The notes beneath the pieces were generated by a model. That model did no database searches. It had not been told where the DNA came from and saw only the letters and a program-made list of their open reading frames with translations. From assembly GCF_040822115.1 (NCBI RefSeq), contig NZ_CP162004.1, positions 992,001 through 1,056,000 on the forward strand: a stretch of 64,000 bases of DNA, in the 5' to 3' direction. A program made the translations under genes and the position numbers. Shown here piece by piece: positions 29,243-36,992 of this stretch (within the stretch, counting starts at the first letter, position 1; every line of letters starts with the position of its first letter). The stretch is from Flavobacterium sp. WC2421. Lineage in GTDB: Bacteria > Bacteroidota > Bacteroidia > Flavobacteriales > Flavobacteriaceae.

Positions 29243-29438
29243 TAAGTGGTTAGCACTTATTAATATTCCCATTCAAATGGGAGTTATTATTTTCCTTTTT
29301 GCTTATTCGGGAAATTGGCTTGACGAAAACTACCCCAGCCCAAAAGTGTATTACAATAAAATCTTAGTGATGGTAGGAGTTGTTTTGGCATTATACAATG
29401 TAATCAGGCAAGTGAATGAGATTAATAAGTCGCAATAA
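29211..29438 (+). CDS. AtpZ/AtpI family ATP synthase-associated protein
   Basis: A 75-residue protein with two hydrophobic helices (about residues 17-33 and 48-66) and basic ends. It matches the AtpZ/AtpI family that sits at the head of F0F1 operons and helps c-ring assembly or Mg2+/Ca2+ supply in other bacteria. Its start lies inside the bactofilin gene (32-bp overlap, different frame), and the atp genes follow. Confidence 0.83.
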   Translation: MDKKPNKKQASKWLALINIPIQMGVIIFLFAYSGNWLDENYPSPKVYYNKILVMVGVVLALYNVIRQVNEINKSQ

Positions 29439-29486
29439 TTGATTTCAAAGAATAGATAATAGTAATTAATATTTAACATAGGTTAT

Positions 29487-29516
29487 TTGTGATAAATTTA
29501 ATTTAAAATAACTTTG
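29487..29516 (+). promoter_or_regulatory. Promoter upstream of DUF6168 and the atp operon
   Basis: TTG (29487-29489), a 19-bp spacer and TAACTTTG (29509-29516) fit the Bacteroidota consensus TTG-N17-19-TAnnTTTG exactly. It lies 34 bp before the DUF6168 start. Confidence 0.75.
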
Positions 29517-29550
29517 CTACTTACTGTCTTCGGGGCACAAATGAAATCCA

Positions 29551-29943
29551 ATGAATTTTAAAAGTTACAAGCCTTTATTGTTTTTAACAATCTTGGCGGG
29601 AATAGGTTATTTGCTTCATAAGCTTATTTTTAGTTATCTAAATATTAATGATAATGCCTTTCTATATTCAATAGAGTTTCTGTATTTATTTTATTACAGC
29701 TTATCGTTTATTGTTTTTATTATTTTAATAAAAGTAAAAGAACGAAGTTTTGATAATGTAGGAATGTCATTTCTTTTGAGTACAAGTGTAAAAATGATTT
29801 TTTGTTATCTAATTTTAAAACCTATCTTGCAGATAAAAATTTACGACAACACAATAGAGAAAATTAATTTTTTTATGACATTTGTTCTCTTTTTAGCAAT
29901 AGAGACCCTTTTAACGATACGAATATTAAACGAAAAACAGTAA
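29551..29943 (+). CDS. DUF6168 family membrane protein (AtpI-like position)
   Basis: A 130-residue protein with four TM helices, recognised as DUF6168 and found in flavobacteria just before atpB. Its position and four-helix layout recall AtpI, the accessory protein that helps assemble the c-ring, but the sequence is not clearly AtpI. It has its own promoter 34 bp upstream, and another promoter separates it from atpB. Confidence 0.72.
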   Translation: MNFKSYKPLLFLTILAGIGYLLHKLIFSYLNINDNAFLYSIEFLYLFYYSLSFIVFIILIKVKERSFDNVGMSFLLSTSVKMIFCYLILKPILQIKIYDNTIEKINFFMTFVLFLAIETLLTIRILNEKQ

Positions 29944-29991
29944 TTGGATATAAAGAGGACATAATTAGAAAAAATAAATTTTTATATTCTT

Positions 29992-30019
29992 TTGAATATT
30001 AATAAAAAATGTACCTTTG
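29992..30019 (+). promoter_or_regulatory. Promoter of the atpBEFHAG operon
   Basis: TTG (29992-29994), a 17-bp spacer and TACCTTTG (30012-30019): a full match to TTG-N17-19-TAnnTTTG, 43 bp before the atpB start. This is the best candidate for the main atp promoter. Confidence 0.8.
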
Positions 30020-30062
30020 CACCAAATTTTAGAAACGTAAAAAATTAAGATATTTAACAGTT

Positions 30063-31223
30063 ATGGTGATTTCAAACAAACCACTTAGATTTATAATAGC
30101 AACTTTAGTAGCGTGTCTTCCTTTAATGAGTTTTGCAAATCCAGAAGTGGATTCAGTAAAAGTTAAGACCGAAATGACTCACGAAGTAACGGAACAAACA
30201 CATGAAGGAGCTCATGCTGAACCAACAGATGTAAAATCTAAGATTAAAGCATTTATAGGTCATCACGTGTTAGATTCTCACGACTTCACTTTCTTTTCTG
30301 ACGAAGTAGAAGGGAAGCATTACGGATTTTCTTTGCCAGTTATTCTTTGGGATAATGGATTACACGTTTTTTCTTCTTCTGAATTCGAACATGGAGAAGC
30401 AGTAGCGGAGTCAAACGGAAACTTTTATAAAATCAACCACCACGATGGTAAGATTTACAAAGTAGATTCGGCTGATGGTAAAATAACTGAAAACGAAGAA
30501 ACAGGTTTCCCTGCTAATGTTCGTCCAATTGACTTTTCAATTACAAAAACAGTTTTGTCTATAATGATTGCTTCATTAATCATGTTTTTGATTTTTGCTG
30601 GTTTGGCAAAATCATATGCTAAAAATAAAGGAATTGCTTCTGGAGTTGGAAGAATATTTGAACCAGTCGTATTGTATATTCGTGATGAAATTGCAATCCC
30701 TAATATTGGAGAAAAGCACTATAAGAAATACATGAGTTATTTATTGACTATCTTTTTCTTTGTATTGTTCTTAAACATATTTGGTTTGATGCCATTTGGA
30801 ATTAATGTAACAGGTAATTTAACTATTACTTTTGCATTAGCGATAATGACATTCTTAATCACAAACCTTACTGCTAATAAAAATTACTGGGGACACATTT
30901 TCTGGATGCCAGGAGTGCCTAAAGTAATGCGTATCGTATTAGCTCCAATTGAGTTGTTAGGAGTATTTATTAAGCCATTTTCATTAATGATACGTTTGTA
31001 TGCAAATATCTTTGCAGGACACATTGTATTGATGAGTATTATTGGTTTAATGTTTATTTTTAAAAGCTGGTTAGGAAGTAGTTTGTCTTTTGGATTGTCA
31101 TTTGTACTTTCTATTCTTGAGATATTAGTAGCTTTTTTACAAGCCTATATTTTCACCATGTTATCTGCATTGTACTTTGGTTCAGCTGTAGAAGAGCATC
31201 ATCATGAGGAAGCTCATCATTAA
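30063..31223 (+). CDS. atpB: F0F1 ATP synthase subunit a
   Basis: A 386-residue subunit a, the stator half of the proton channel. The essential Arg is Arg311 in SLMIRLYANIFAGH. Five or six TM helices fill residues 160-375. Unlike E. coli (271 residues) it has a long N-terminal periplasmic extension with a signal peptide-like start (residues 1-25, ending FANPE), as is usual in Bacteroidota, and a His-rich C-terminus. The promoter lies directly upstream. A gap of 103 bp with repeats separates it from atpE. Confidence 0.96.
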   Translation: MVISNKPLRFIIATLVACLPLMSFANPEVDSVKVKTEMTHEVTEQTHEGAHAEPTDVKSKIKAFIGHHVLDSHDFTFFSDEVEGKHYGFSLPVILWDNGLHVFSSSEFEHGEAVAESNGNFYKINHHDGKIYKVDSADGKITENEETGFPANVRPIDFSITKTVLSIMIASLIMFLIFAGLAKSYAKNKGIASGVGRIFEPVVLYIRDEIAIPNIGEKHYKKYMSYLLTIFFFVLFLNIFGLMPFGINVTGNLTITFALAIMTFLITNLTANKNYWGHIFWMPGVPKVMRIVLAPIELLGVFIKPFSLMIRLYANIFAGHIVLMSIIGLMFIFKSWLGSSLSFGLSFVLSILEILVAFLQAYIFTMLSALYFGSAVEEHHHEEAHH

Positions 31224-31243
31224 TGGGTTAACCGTTTAGCTGT

Positions 31244-31293
31244 TTATTTGTTTAAATCGATTAACCGATTAAACAAATAACCGATTAAACAAA
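31244..31293 (+). repeat. Hairpin and tandem 16-bp repeat between atpB and atpE
   Basis: 31262-31277 and 31278-31293 are identical 16-bp units (TAACCGATTAAACAAA). The first unit also pairs with the upstream segment 31244-31259 (TTATTTGTTTAAATCG) to form a stem of about 15 bp with one bulge. The structure stands about 35-80 bp before the atpE start. Confidence 0.8.
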
Positions 31294-31326
31294 AAAATTG
31301 AATGTTTAATTTTTAATATATATATT

Positions 31327-31518
31327 ATGCAAATTCCAACTATTGTAGGAGCAGGATTAATTGTAATCGGAGCAGGTTTAGGTATTGGTAGAATTGGTGG
31401 TTCAGCAATGGACGCTATTGCTCGTCAACCAGAAGCTTCTGGAAAAATCCAAACAGCTATGCTTATTGCAGCTGCACTTATTGAAGGTATTGGTTTCGCT
31501 GCGTTATTCGCTGCTTAA
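31327..31518 (+). CDS. atpE: F0F1 ATP synthase subunit c
   Basis: A 63-residue proteolipid with two TM helices joined by the polar loop ARQPEASGK (residues 32-40), which contacts the central stalk. The ion-binding carboxylate is Glu53 in AALIEGIGF. The residue after it is Gly rather than Ser, and helix 1 lacks the Gln seen in Na+-binding rings, so a proton-type ring is likely. It is short but normal for Bacteroidota. Structured RNA flanks it on both sides. Confidence 0.96.
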   Translation: MQIPTIVGAGLIVIGAGLGIGRIGGSAMDAIARQPEASGKIQTAMLIAAALIEGIGFAALFAA

Positions 31519-31529
31519 TTAAAATCAAA

Positions 31530-31568
31530 AAAACAATAGTTACAACGGTTGGTTGTAACTATTGTTTT
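31530..31568 (+). terminator. Strong hairpin between atpE and atpF
   Basis: A perfect 17-bp stem, AAAACAATAGTTACAAC (31530-31546) with its complement at 31552-31568, and a 5-nt loop. The stem ends in four T, so it could be a leaky terminator. It could also be a 3' stabilising hairpin that raises atpE mRNA over the distal genes. The operon continues past it, so full termination is unlikely. Confidence 0.7.
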
Positions 31569-31635
31569 AAATTAAAACATTACAAATTGCCTTTGAGCAA
31601 TAAAAAAGATAATTTAAAATTTATAATTATATATA

Positions 31636-32136
31636 ATGGATAAGTTAATAAATCAGTTTGAGTTAGGTTTGTTCGTTTGGCAAGTATTAATATTTGTTGG
31701 ATTAATATTCTTATTGAAAAAATTCGCTTGGAAACCAATTCTTGATGCAGTAAATGATAGAGAAGAAGGAATCAAAAATGCTTTACTTTCTGCTGAAAAT
31801 GCTAGAAAAGAAATGCAAAACCTTCAAGCTGACAACCAACGTATTTTACAAGAAGCAAGATTAGAGCGTGACAACATGCTTAAAGATGCGCGTGAAATGA
31901 AAGAGAAAATGGTTGCTGATGCAAAAAATGAAGCGCAAGTTCAAGGATTGAAAATGATCGAACAAGCTAAAGCAGCAATTGAAAGTGAAAAAAATGCAGC
32001 GATGGCTGAGTTGAAACTTCAAGTTTCTACTTTATCATTGAATATTGCAGAAAAATTATTGAAAGACGAATTATCTAACAAAGAAGCTCAAACTAAATTA
32101 GTAGAGAAAATGTTAGGTGACGTAAAGCTAAACTAA
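31636..32136 (+). CDS. atpF: F0F1 ATP synthase subunit b
   Basis: A 166-residue subunit b: one N-terminal TM helix (about residues 10-28, LFVWQVLIFVGLIFLLKKFAWKPI) and a long charged helix that dimerises to form the peripheral stalk. The KKFAWKPI segment after the TM is characteristic. It comes 117 bp after atpE, behind a large hairpin, and 4 bp before atpH. Confidence 0.96.
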   Translation: MDKLINQFELGLFVWQVLIFVGLIFLLKKFAWKPILDAVNDREEGIKNALLSAENARKEMQNLQADNQRILQEARLERDNMLKDAREMKEKMVADAKNEAQVQGLKMIEQAKAAIESEKNAAMAELKLQVSTLSLNIAEKLLKDELSNKEAQTKLVEKMLGDVKLN

Positions 32137-32140
32137 TATT

Positions 32141-32674
32141 ATGGCAAGTACAAGAGCAGCAATTCGTTATGCAAAAGCAATTCTAGAGATCGCAGAATCT
32201 AAAGGAGTAGCAAAAGCAGTTAGTGATGATATGAATTCTATAGCTTCAACTATAAATGGAAATGTAGAATTGAGCACTTTTATTCAAAACCCAACTTTAA
32301 GAGTAGAGGTTAAAGAAAATGCCTTATTGGAAGTTTTTGCAAATACTAATGGTGTGACTAAGAGTTTATTTCATTTGTTGTTTGAAAACAAAAGATTTGA
32401 AATTCTAGAAGCAGTAGCAGTAGAATACAATGTTTTGTTTGATATTATGAATGGTGTTGAAGTAGCTAAGGTTACCACAGCTATTCCTATGGATGCAGCA
32501 TTAGAAGCTAAAGTTTTAGCTAAAATAGCTTCTTTATCTGATAAGAAAATTACAATTGAAAATACAGTAGATGCTTCAATCATTGGAGGGTTTATTTTAA
32601 GAATAGGTGACAAGCAGTACAATGCTTCTGTTGCTAACAGATTACAAGTATTAAAAAGAGAATTAAGTAACTAG
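32141..32674 (+). CDS. atpH: F0F1 ATP synthase subunit delta
   Basis: A 177-residue OSCP/delta subunit linking the peripheral stalk to F1. The N-terminal six-helix domain starts TRAAIRYAKAILEIAESKG, and the C-terminal part contains the conserved DASIIGGFILRIGDKQYNAS. It starts 4 bp after atpF, with atpA following after 38 bp. Confidence 0.96.
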   Translation: MASTRAAIRYAKAILEIAESKGVAKAVSDDMNSIASTINGNVELSTFIQNPTLRVEVKENALLEVFANTNGVTKSLFHLLFENKRFEILEAVAVEYNVLFDIMNGVEVAKVTTAIPMDAALEAKVLAKIASLSDKKITIENTVDASIIGGFILRIGDKQYNASVANRLQVLKRELSN

Positions 32675-32712
32675 TTTTATTGCACATTTAAGTGTCTAAA
32701 TTATAAATTAAG

Positions 32713-34290
32713 ATGGCGGAAATCAAACCTGCTGAAATTTCAGCAATATTAAGAAAGCAAGTAGAAGGTTTTGAATCTGGCGCAACGCTAGAGGAAGTAG
32801 GAACCGTACTTCAAGTTGGAGATGGTATTGCTCGTGTTTACGGGCTTTCTAATGTTCAATACGGTGAGTTAGTAGAATTCGACAATGGCTTAGAAGCGAT
32901 TGTATTGAATCTTGAAGAAGACAATGTTGGGGTGGTACTTTTAGGACCATCAACAGGAATCAAAGAAGGTTCTACAGCTAAAAGAACACAACGTATCGCT
33001 TCTCTTAAAGTAGGTGAGCAAATGGTAGGACGTGTAGTAAACACTCTTGGTTTTCCAATTGATGGAAAAGGACCAATTGGTGGAGACTTATACGAAATGC
33101 CTTTGGAAAGAAAAGCTCCAGGAGTTATCTTCCGTCAACCAGTTACTGAGCCATTACAAACAGGAGTAAAAGCAGTAGATGCTATGATCCCAGTTGGTCG
33201 TGGGCAACGTGAGCTAGTTATTGGTGACCGTCAAACAGGTAAATCGACTGTTTGTATCGATACTATCTTAAATCAAAAAGAATTTTACGATGCAGGAAAA
33301 CCTGTATTTTGTATATATGTTGCAATTGGACAAAAAGCGTCAACTGTAGCAGGAATTGCAAAAATGTTAGAAGAAAAAGGAGCAATGGCATATACCATTA
33401 TTGTTGCTGCTAATGCTTCTGATCCAGCTCCAATGCAAGTGTACGCTCCTTTCGCAGGTGCTGCAATTGGAGAATACTTTAGAGATTCAGGTCGTCCAGC
33501 TTTAATTGTTTATGATGATTTATCTAAACAAGCTGTTGCTTACCGTGAGGTTTCTCTTTTATTAAGAAGACCACCGGGACGTGAGGCATATCCTGGAGAC
33601 GTTTTTTACTTACACAGTCGTTTATTAGAGCGTGCTTGTAAAGTAATTGCTGATGATGGAATTGCTAAAAACATGAACGATTTACCAGATTCATTGAAAT
33701 CTATCGTTAAAGGTGGTGGTTCATTGACTGCTTTACCTATTATCGAAACTCAAGCTGGTGACGTTTCTGCATATATCCCAACAAACGTAATTTCGATTAC
33801 TGATGGTCAAATTTTCTTAGATGGAGATTTGTTTAACTCTGGAGTTCGTCCGGCAATTAACGTAGGTATTTCTGTATCTCGTGTTGGAGGTAATGCTCAA
33901 ATTAAATCAATGAAAAAAGTAGCAGGTACTTTGAAACTAGATCAAGCACAATTCCGTGAATTGGAAGCGTTTGCTAAATTTGGTTCAGACTTAGATGCAG
34001 TTACTTTAAACGTAATTGAAAAAGGTAGAAGAAACGTTGAAATCTTGAAACAAGGTTTGAATGATCCTTATACTGTTGAAGACCAAGTGGCAATTATCTA
34101 TGCTGGTTCTAAAAACTTATTGAGAAATGTTCCTGTAAATAAAGTAAAAGAATTTGAGAAAGATTTCTTAGAATTCTTGAACACTAAACACAGAGCAACT
34201 CTTGATGCTTTAAAAGCAGGGAAGTTAACAGACGAAATTACTGATGTAATTCAATCTGTAGCTAAAGAAGTTTCAGCAAAATATAACTAG
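32713..34290 (+). CDS. atpA: F0F1 ATP synthase subunit alpha
   Basis: A 525-residue alpha subunit with P-loop GDRQTGKS (residues 171-178), the arginine-finger region [17 protein letters not shown] and the [20 protein letters not shown] stretch. It forms the non-catalytic nucleotide sites of the F1 hexamer. The catalytic beta subunit (atpD) and epsilon (atpC) are not in this operon; in Bacteroidota they form a separate unit. Confidence 0.98.
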   Translation: MAEIKPAEISAILRKQVEGFESGATLEEVGTVLQVGDGIARVYGLSNVQYGELVEFDNGLEAIVLNLEEDNVGVVLLGPSTGIKEGSTAKRTQRIASLKVGEQMVGRVVNTLGFPIDGKGPIGGDLYEMPLERKAPGVIFRQPVTEPLQTGVKAVDAMIPVGRGQRELVIGDRQTGKSTVCIDTILNQKEFYDAGKPVFCIYVAIGQKASTVAGIAKMLEEKGAMAYTIIVAANASDPAPMQVYAPFAGAAIGEYFRDSGRPALIVYDDLSKQAVAYREVSLLLRRPPGREAYPGDVFYLHSRLLERACKVIADDGIAKNMNDLPDSLKSIVKGGGSLTALPIIETQAGDVSAYIPTNVISITDGQIFLDGDLFNSGVRPAINVGISVSRVGGNAQIKSMKKVAGTLKLDQAQFRELEAFAKFGSDLDAVTLNVIEKGRRNVEILKQGLNDPYTVEDQVAIIYAGSKNLLRNVPVNKVKEFEKDFLEFLNTKHRATLDALKAGKLTDEITDVIQSVAKEVSAKYN

Positions 34291-34303
34291 AAGTTATTTT
34301 AAG

Positions 34304-34370
34304 TTTTGAATTTTAAATTATGAAAAGTCAGTCTTTTTGTAATTTAAAATTTAAAATTTATAATTCAAAA
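34304..34370 (+). repeat. AT-rich imperfect inverted repeat between atpA and atpG
   Basis: 34304-34320 (starting TTTTGAATTTTAAATTA) pairs with 34354-34370 (ending TTCAAAA) with a single mismatch over 16 positions and a loop of about 33 nt. It fills much of the 93-bp gap. Similar AT-rich motifs (TAATTTAAAATTTAAAATT) are common spacer material in flavobacteria, so a function is unproven. Confidence 0.5.
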
Positions 34371-34383
34371 TAGAAAAAAATAA

Positions 34384-35244
34384 ATGGCAAATTTAAAGGA
34401 AATCCGTAATAGAATTACTTCCGTTTCATCTACGATGCAAATTACATCAGCGATGAAAATGGTTTCTGCAGCAAAGCTAAAGAAAGCACAAGATGCAATT
34501 ACAGCAATGCGCCCTTATGCCGAAAAATTAACGGAATTATTACAAAACCTTTCTGCTACACTTGAAGGTGATGCAGGAGGAGAGTTTACTACACAACGTG
34601 AAGTAAAAAAAGTATTACTAGTTGCTATTACTTCTAATAGAGGTTTATGTGGTGCATTTAATACAAACGTAATTAAAGGTGCTAAAAGTCGTGCTGCTTT
34701 TTATGAAGGTAAACAAGTAGATGTTTTTGCAATTGGTAAAAAAGGAAACGATGTATTAACTAAAACAAATTCAGTTGTTGCTAACGAAAGTGCAGTATAT
34801 GACAACTTAACATTTGATAATGTAGCTGCAATTGCAGATACATTAACCCAAAAATTTGTTTCAGGTGAATATGATAAAATCGAATTGATTTACAATCAGT
34901 TTAAAAATGCTGCAACTCAAATCGTTCAAACAGAACAATTTTTACCGTTAGCACCAATTAAATCTGATTTAACAGTTTCAACAGGAGATTATATCTTTGA
35001 ACCTTCAAAAGAAGAAATTGTATTGACTTTGATTCCTAAATCATTGAAAACGCAATTGTATAAAGGAATTCGTGATTCATTTGCTTCTGAGCATGGAGCG
35101 CGTATGACTGCGATGCACAAAGCAACTGATAATGCAACTGAATTGAGAAATCAATTGAAATTAACATACAATAAAGCGCGTCAAGCTGCTATTACTAATG
35201 AGATCCTTGAGATTGTTGGTGGGGCAGAAGCTTTAAAAGGGTAA
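34384..35244 (+). CDS. atpG: F0F1 ATP synthase subunit gamma
   Basis: A 286-residue gamma subunit, the central rotating shaft. Both ends form the coiled coil: N-terminal LKEIRNRITSVSSTMQITSAM and C-terminal RNQLKLTYNKARQAAITNEI. ITSNRGLCGAFN near residue 80 is the conserved core. It is the last gene of the operon and is followed by an intrinsic terminator. Confidence 0.97.
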   Translation: MANLKEIRNRITSVSSTMQITSAMKMVSAAKLKKAQDAITAMRPYAEKLTELLQNLSATLEGDAGGEFTTQREVKKVLLVAITSNRGLCGAFNTNVIKGAKSRAAFYEGKQVDVFAIGKKGNDVLTKTNSVVANESAVYDNLTFDNVAAIADTLTQKFVSGEYDKIELIYNQFKNAATQIVQTEQFLPLAPIKSDLTVSTGDYIFEPSKEEIVLTLIPKSLKTQLYKGIRDSFASEHGARMTAMHKATDNATELRNQLKLTYNKARQAAITNEILEIVGGAEALKG

Positions 35245-35266
35245 GAATAATTTTATCTTATTTTAT

Positions 35267-35297
35267 AAAAAAAACCAACGTAAGTTGGTTTTTTTTA
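35267..35297 (+). terminator. Terminator of the atp operon
   Basis: AAAACCAAC, loop GTAA and GTTGG followed by ten T (35271-35297): a clear intrinsic terminator 25-30 bp after the atpG stop. Confidence 0.9.
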
Positions 35298-35346
35298 TGC
35301 CTAAAAATCACGTATAAATACCTAGTCTTTTTTGTAAATAAATATT

Positions 35347-35354
35347 TACATTTG
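35347..35354 (+). promoter_or_regulatory. -7 promoter box for the DUF547 remnant
   Basis: TACATTTG matches TAnnTTTG, 35 bp before the start codon of the DUF547-like frame. No -33 TTG lies at the usual spacing. Confidence 0.4.
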
Positions 35355-35389
35355 GTGAATTAAATGATTTATTTATAATAGTACTAGCT

Positions 35390-35824
35390 ATGGATAATTT
35401 TCCAATTCAGTTGTCTGAGAATATTTTGTTAGAGGCACAGCTTAGCCGTGACACATCATCTTTAAGAAGAGAACTTTATTATATTAAAGATAAAAAATTA
35501 GAGTCTTATTTAGATAGTGATGAATTGAAAAATATCTTTTGGTCTAATATTTACAATGCGTATGTTCTAATTATAGCAAAAGAAGCCAAAGAAGAAACCG
35601 CTGTTTTTAAATATAAAAGAATAAAAATTGCCCGTCATCTTTTATCCTTAGATGATATTGAATTTAAAATTTTGGGAAAGAACAATCACAATCCATTACA
35701 TAAATTTATAAATAATTTATTCAGTCCAAGATTTATTAAAAGTGCGGCAGTAAAGAATGTTGATTCTAGTTATCTAATTCGTTTAGATCGAACAGCTTTG
35801 AATACTTCTTTAGTTGTGAATTGA
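35390..35824 (+). pseudogene. C-terminally truncated DUF547 protein
   Basis: The 144 residues resemble the N-terminal half of DUF547 proteins: the FWSNIYNAYVLII motif near residue 48, then the basic KRIKIARHLLSLDDIEFKIL stretch, then an RLDRTALN segment that aligns with the RIHFALNCGA region. The frame stops just where the family continues with NCGA..CPP and a further 60-100 residues, and the next 180 bp carry no continuation I can find in any frame. It may be a decayed gene or a short functional derivative. It keeps a promoter-like box and clean codons. Confidence 0.55.
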
Positions 35825-35970
35825 TTTTAAACAGTTTTACTTCTATCTTAGCAAGTTCTCTCTACATATTTTGCTGTTTATCTAATATTGCTAATTTTTT
35901 TGATACTGTTTTCATTACTATTTAACCCGTTATTTTAATGGTATCGGCACTTGCCAATTATTAGTTTTTG

Positions 35971-35993
35971 ATTAATTTTAACCCAAAATTAAT
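35971..35993 (+). repeat. Short inverted repeat before the GNAT gene
   Basis: ATTAATTTT (35971-35979) and AAAATTAAT (35985-35993) with loop AACCC, 16 bp before the TTG start of the acetyltransferase. It is AT-rich, so it may be an operator, a leader hairpin or chance. Confidence 0.35.
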
Positions 35994-36008
35994 TAAAAAA
36001 GTAATCCC

Positions 36009-36446
36009 TTGAATATTAAAGAATTTACCACTATTGCCGAAATGCTAGCTCAAATTGAAGTGATGCAACAGTTATATCCAAAACTTAGTGTAGAGAAGTA
36101 TGAAACCTATCTTCAAGAGATGGTTCCTCATAATTATACGCAAATTGCTGTATTTGAAGATGAGATCTGTTTAGGGATAACAGGTTGTTGGTTTTCAACA
36201 AAATTATGGAGTGGTAAATATTTAGAAATAGACAATTTTATAGTTCATACAGACCATCGTTCAAAAGGAATAGGTAAATTGTTGACTGATTATGTGGAGC
36301 AAAAAGCGATTGATTTAGAATGCACTAATATCGTTCTCGATGCTTTTACTTCCAATTTTTCAGCCCACCGATTTTATTACAATCAGGGATATGGTCCTAA
36401 AGGTTTTCATTTTGTGAAAATCTTGAATGAAGAAGGGTTGACTTAA
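36009..36446 (+). CDS. GNAT family N-acetyltransferase
   Basis: A 145-residue GNAT enzyme. The acetyl-CoA binding motif is HRSKGIGKLLTDYVEQKA near residues 88-105, preceded by EIDNFIVHTD. The C-terminal strand ends in YNQGYGPKGFHFVK. It transfers an acetyl group from acetyl-CoA to an unknown amine. A TTG at 36009 is the only start that gives the full domain. Confidence 0.85.
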   Translation: MNIKEFTTIAEMLAQIEVMQQLYPKLSVEKYETYLQEMVPHNYTQIAVFEDEICLGITGCWFSTKLWSGKYLEIDNFIVHTDHRSKGIGKLLTDYVEQKAIDLECTNIVLDAFTSNFSAHRFYYNQGYGPKGFHFVKILNEEGLT

Positions 36447-36457
36447 ATTTATGTTAG

Positions 36458-36919
36458 ATGCGTTTTATAAACAGAGGTATTGTCGTTGTTATAATCTTGT
36501 TTTGCTTTTCATTTTGTGTTTCACAAAATGAGTTTCAAACTCGCTTTCCAGTGCCAATGGATTCAGTTTATTACAGTACGAAGATAGGGAGTCAAGAAAA
36601 GGATACTATTAAAAGTGATATTCATATCGTTTTTATCGAAGCGTTACCTAATACAATTCAGTTGATAAAAGTGTATTTCAATAACCAGGTGTCTAACATT
36701 GATAAAGTAGATGAAAATAATTTTATGGCTTCTTTTTTTAAATTTGTTCCTAAGCCGGATTTAATTTTAAATAGCGATAGTAAATTAGAATATGGAAATG
36801 AAGCGCCCGTAATTACTAAACCAAAATTCATATTAAGTCCCAATGATGCCGTTTTGGAATATAAAATGAAAAACAAAACTTATTTTTTTAAAATCATTAA
36901 TCTAAAAGAAAGACAATGA
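36458..36919 (+). CDS. Exported protein of unknown function
   Basis: A 153-residue protein with a signal peptide (FINRGIVVVIILFCFSFCVSQ, cleavage likely near residue 23). The mature part is about 130 residues with alternating hydrophobic positions and no motif I recognise. It starts 11 bp after the GNAT gene, so the two are probably co-transcribed. It may be periplasmic or outer-membrane attached through the Cys near residue 20, which is not a good lipobox. Confidence 0.6.
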   Translation: MRFINRGIVVVIILFCFSFCVSQNEFQTRFPVPMDSVYYSTKIGSQEKDTIKSDIHIVFIEALPNTIQLIKVYFNNQVSNIDKVDENNFMASFFKFVPKPDLILNSDSKLEYGNEAPVITKPKFILSPNDAVLEYKMKNKTYFFKIINLKERQ

Positions 36920-36955
36920 TTAACAAAGCTTCGGTGATTAAACCAAAGAATTAGT

Positions 36956-36963
36956 TATTTTTG
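36956..36963 (+). promoter_or_regulatory. -7 promoter box for the second flippase gene
   Basis: TATTTTTG fits TAnnTTTG and lies 29 bp before the TTG start at 36993. No -33 TTG at the usual spacing. Confidence 0.45.
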
Positions 36964-36992
36964 TTTTTTAAAATTAATAGACACACCACATT

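Noticed and set aside
36453..36919. Lipoprotein assignment for the small exported protein
   Set aside because: A Cys lies near the signal end, but the residues before it do not form a convincing lipobox.
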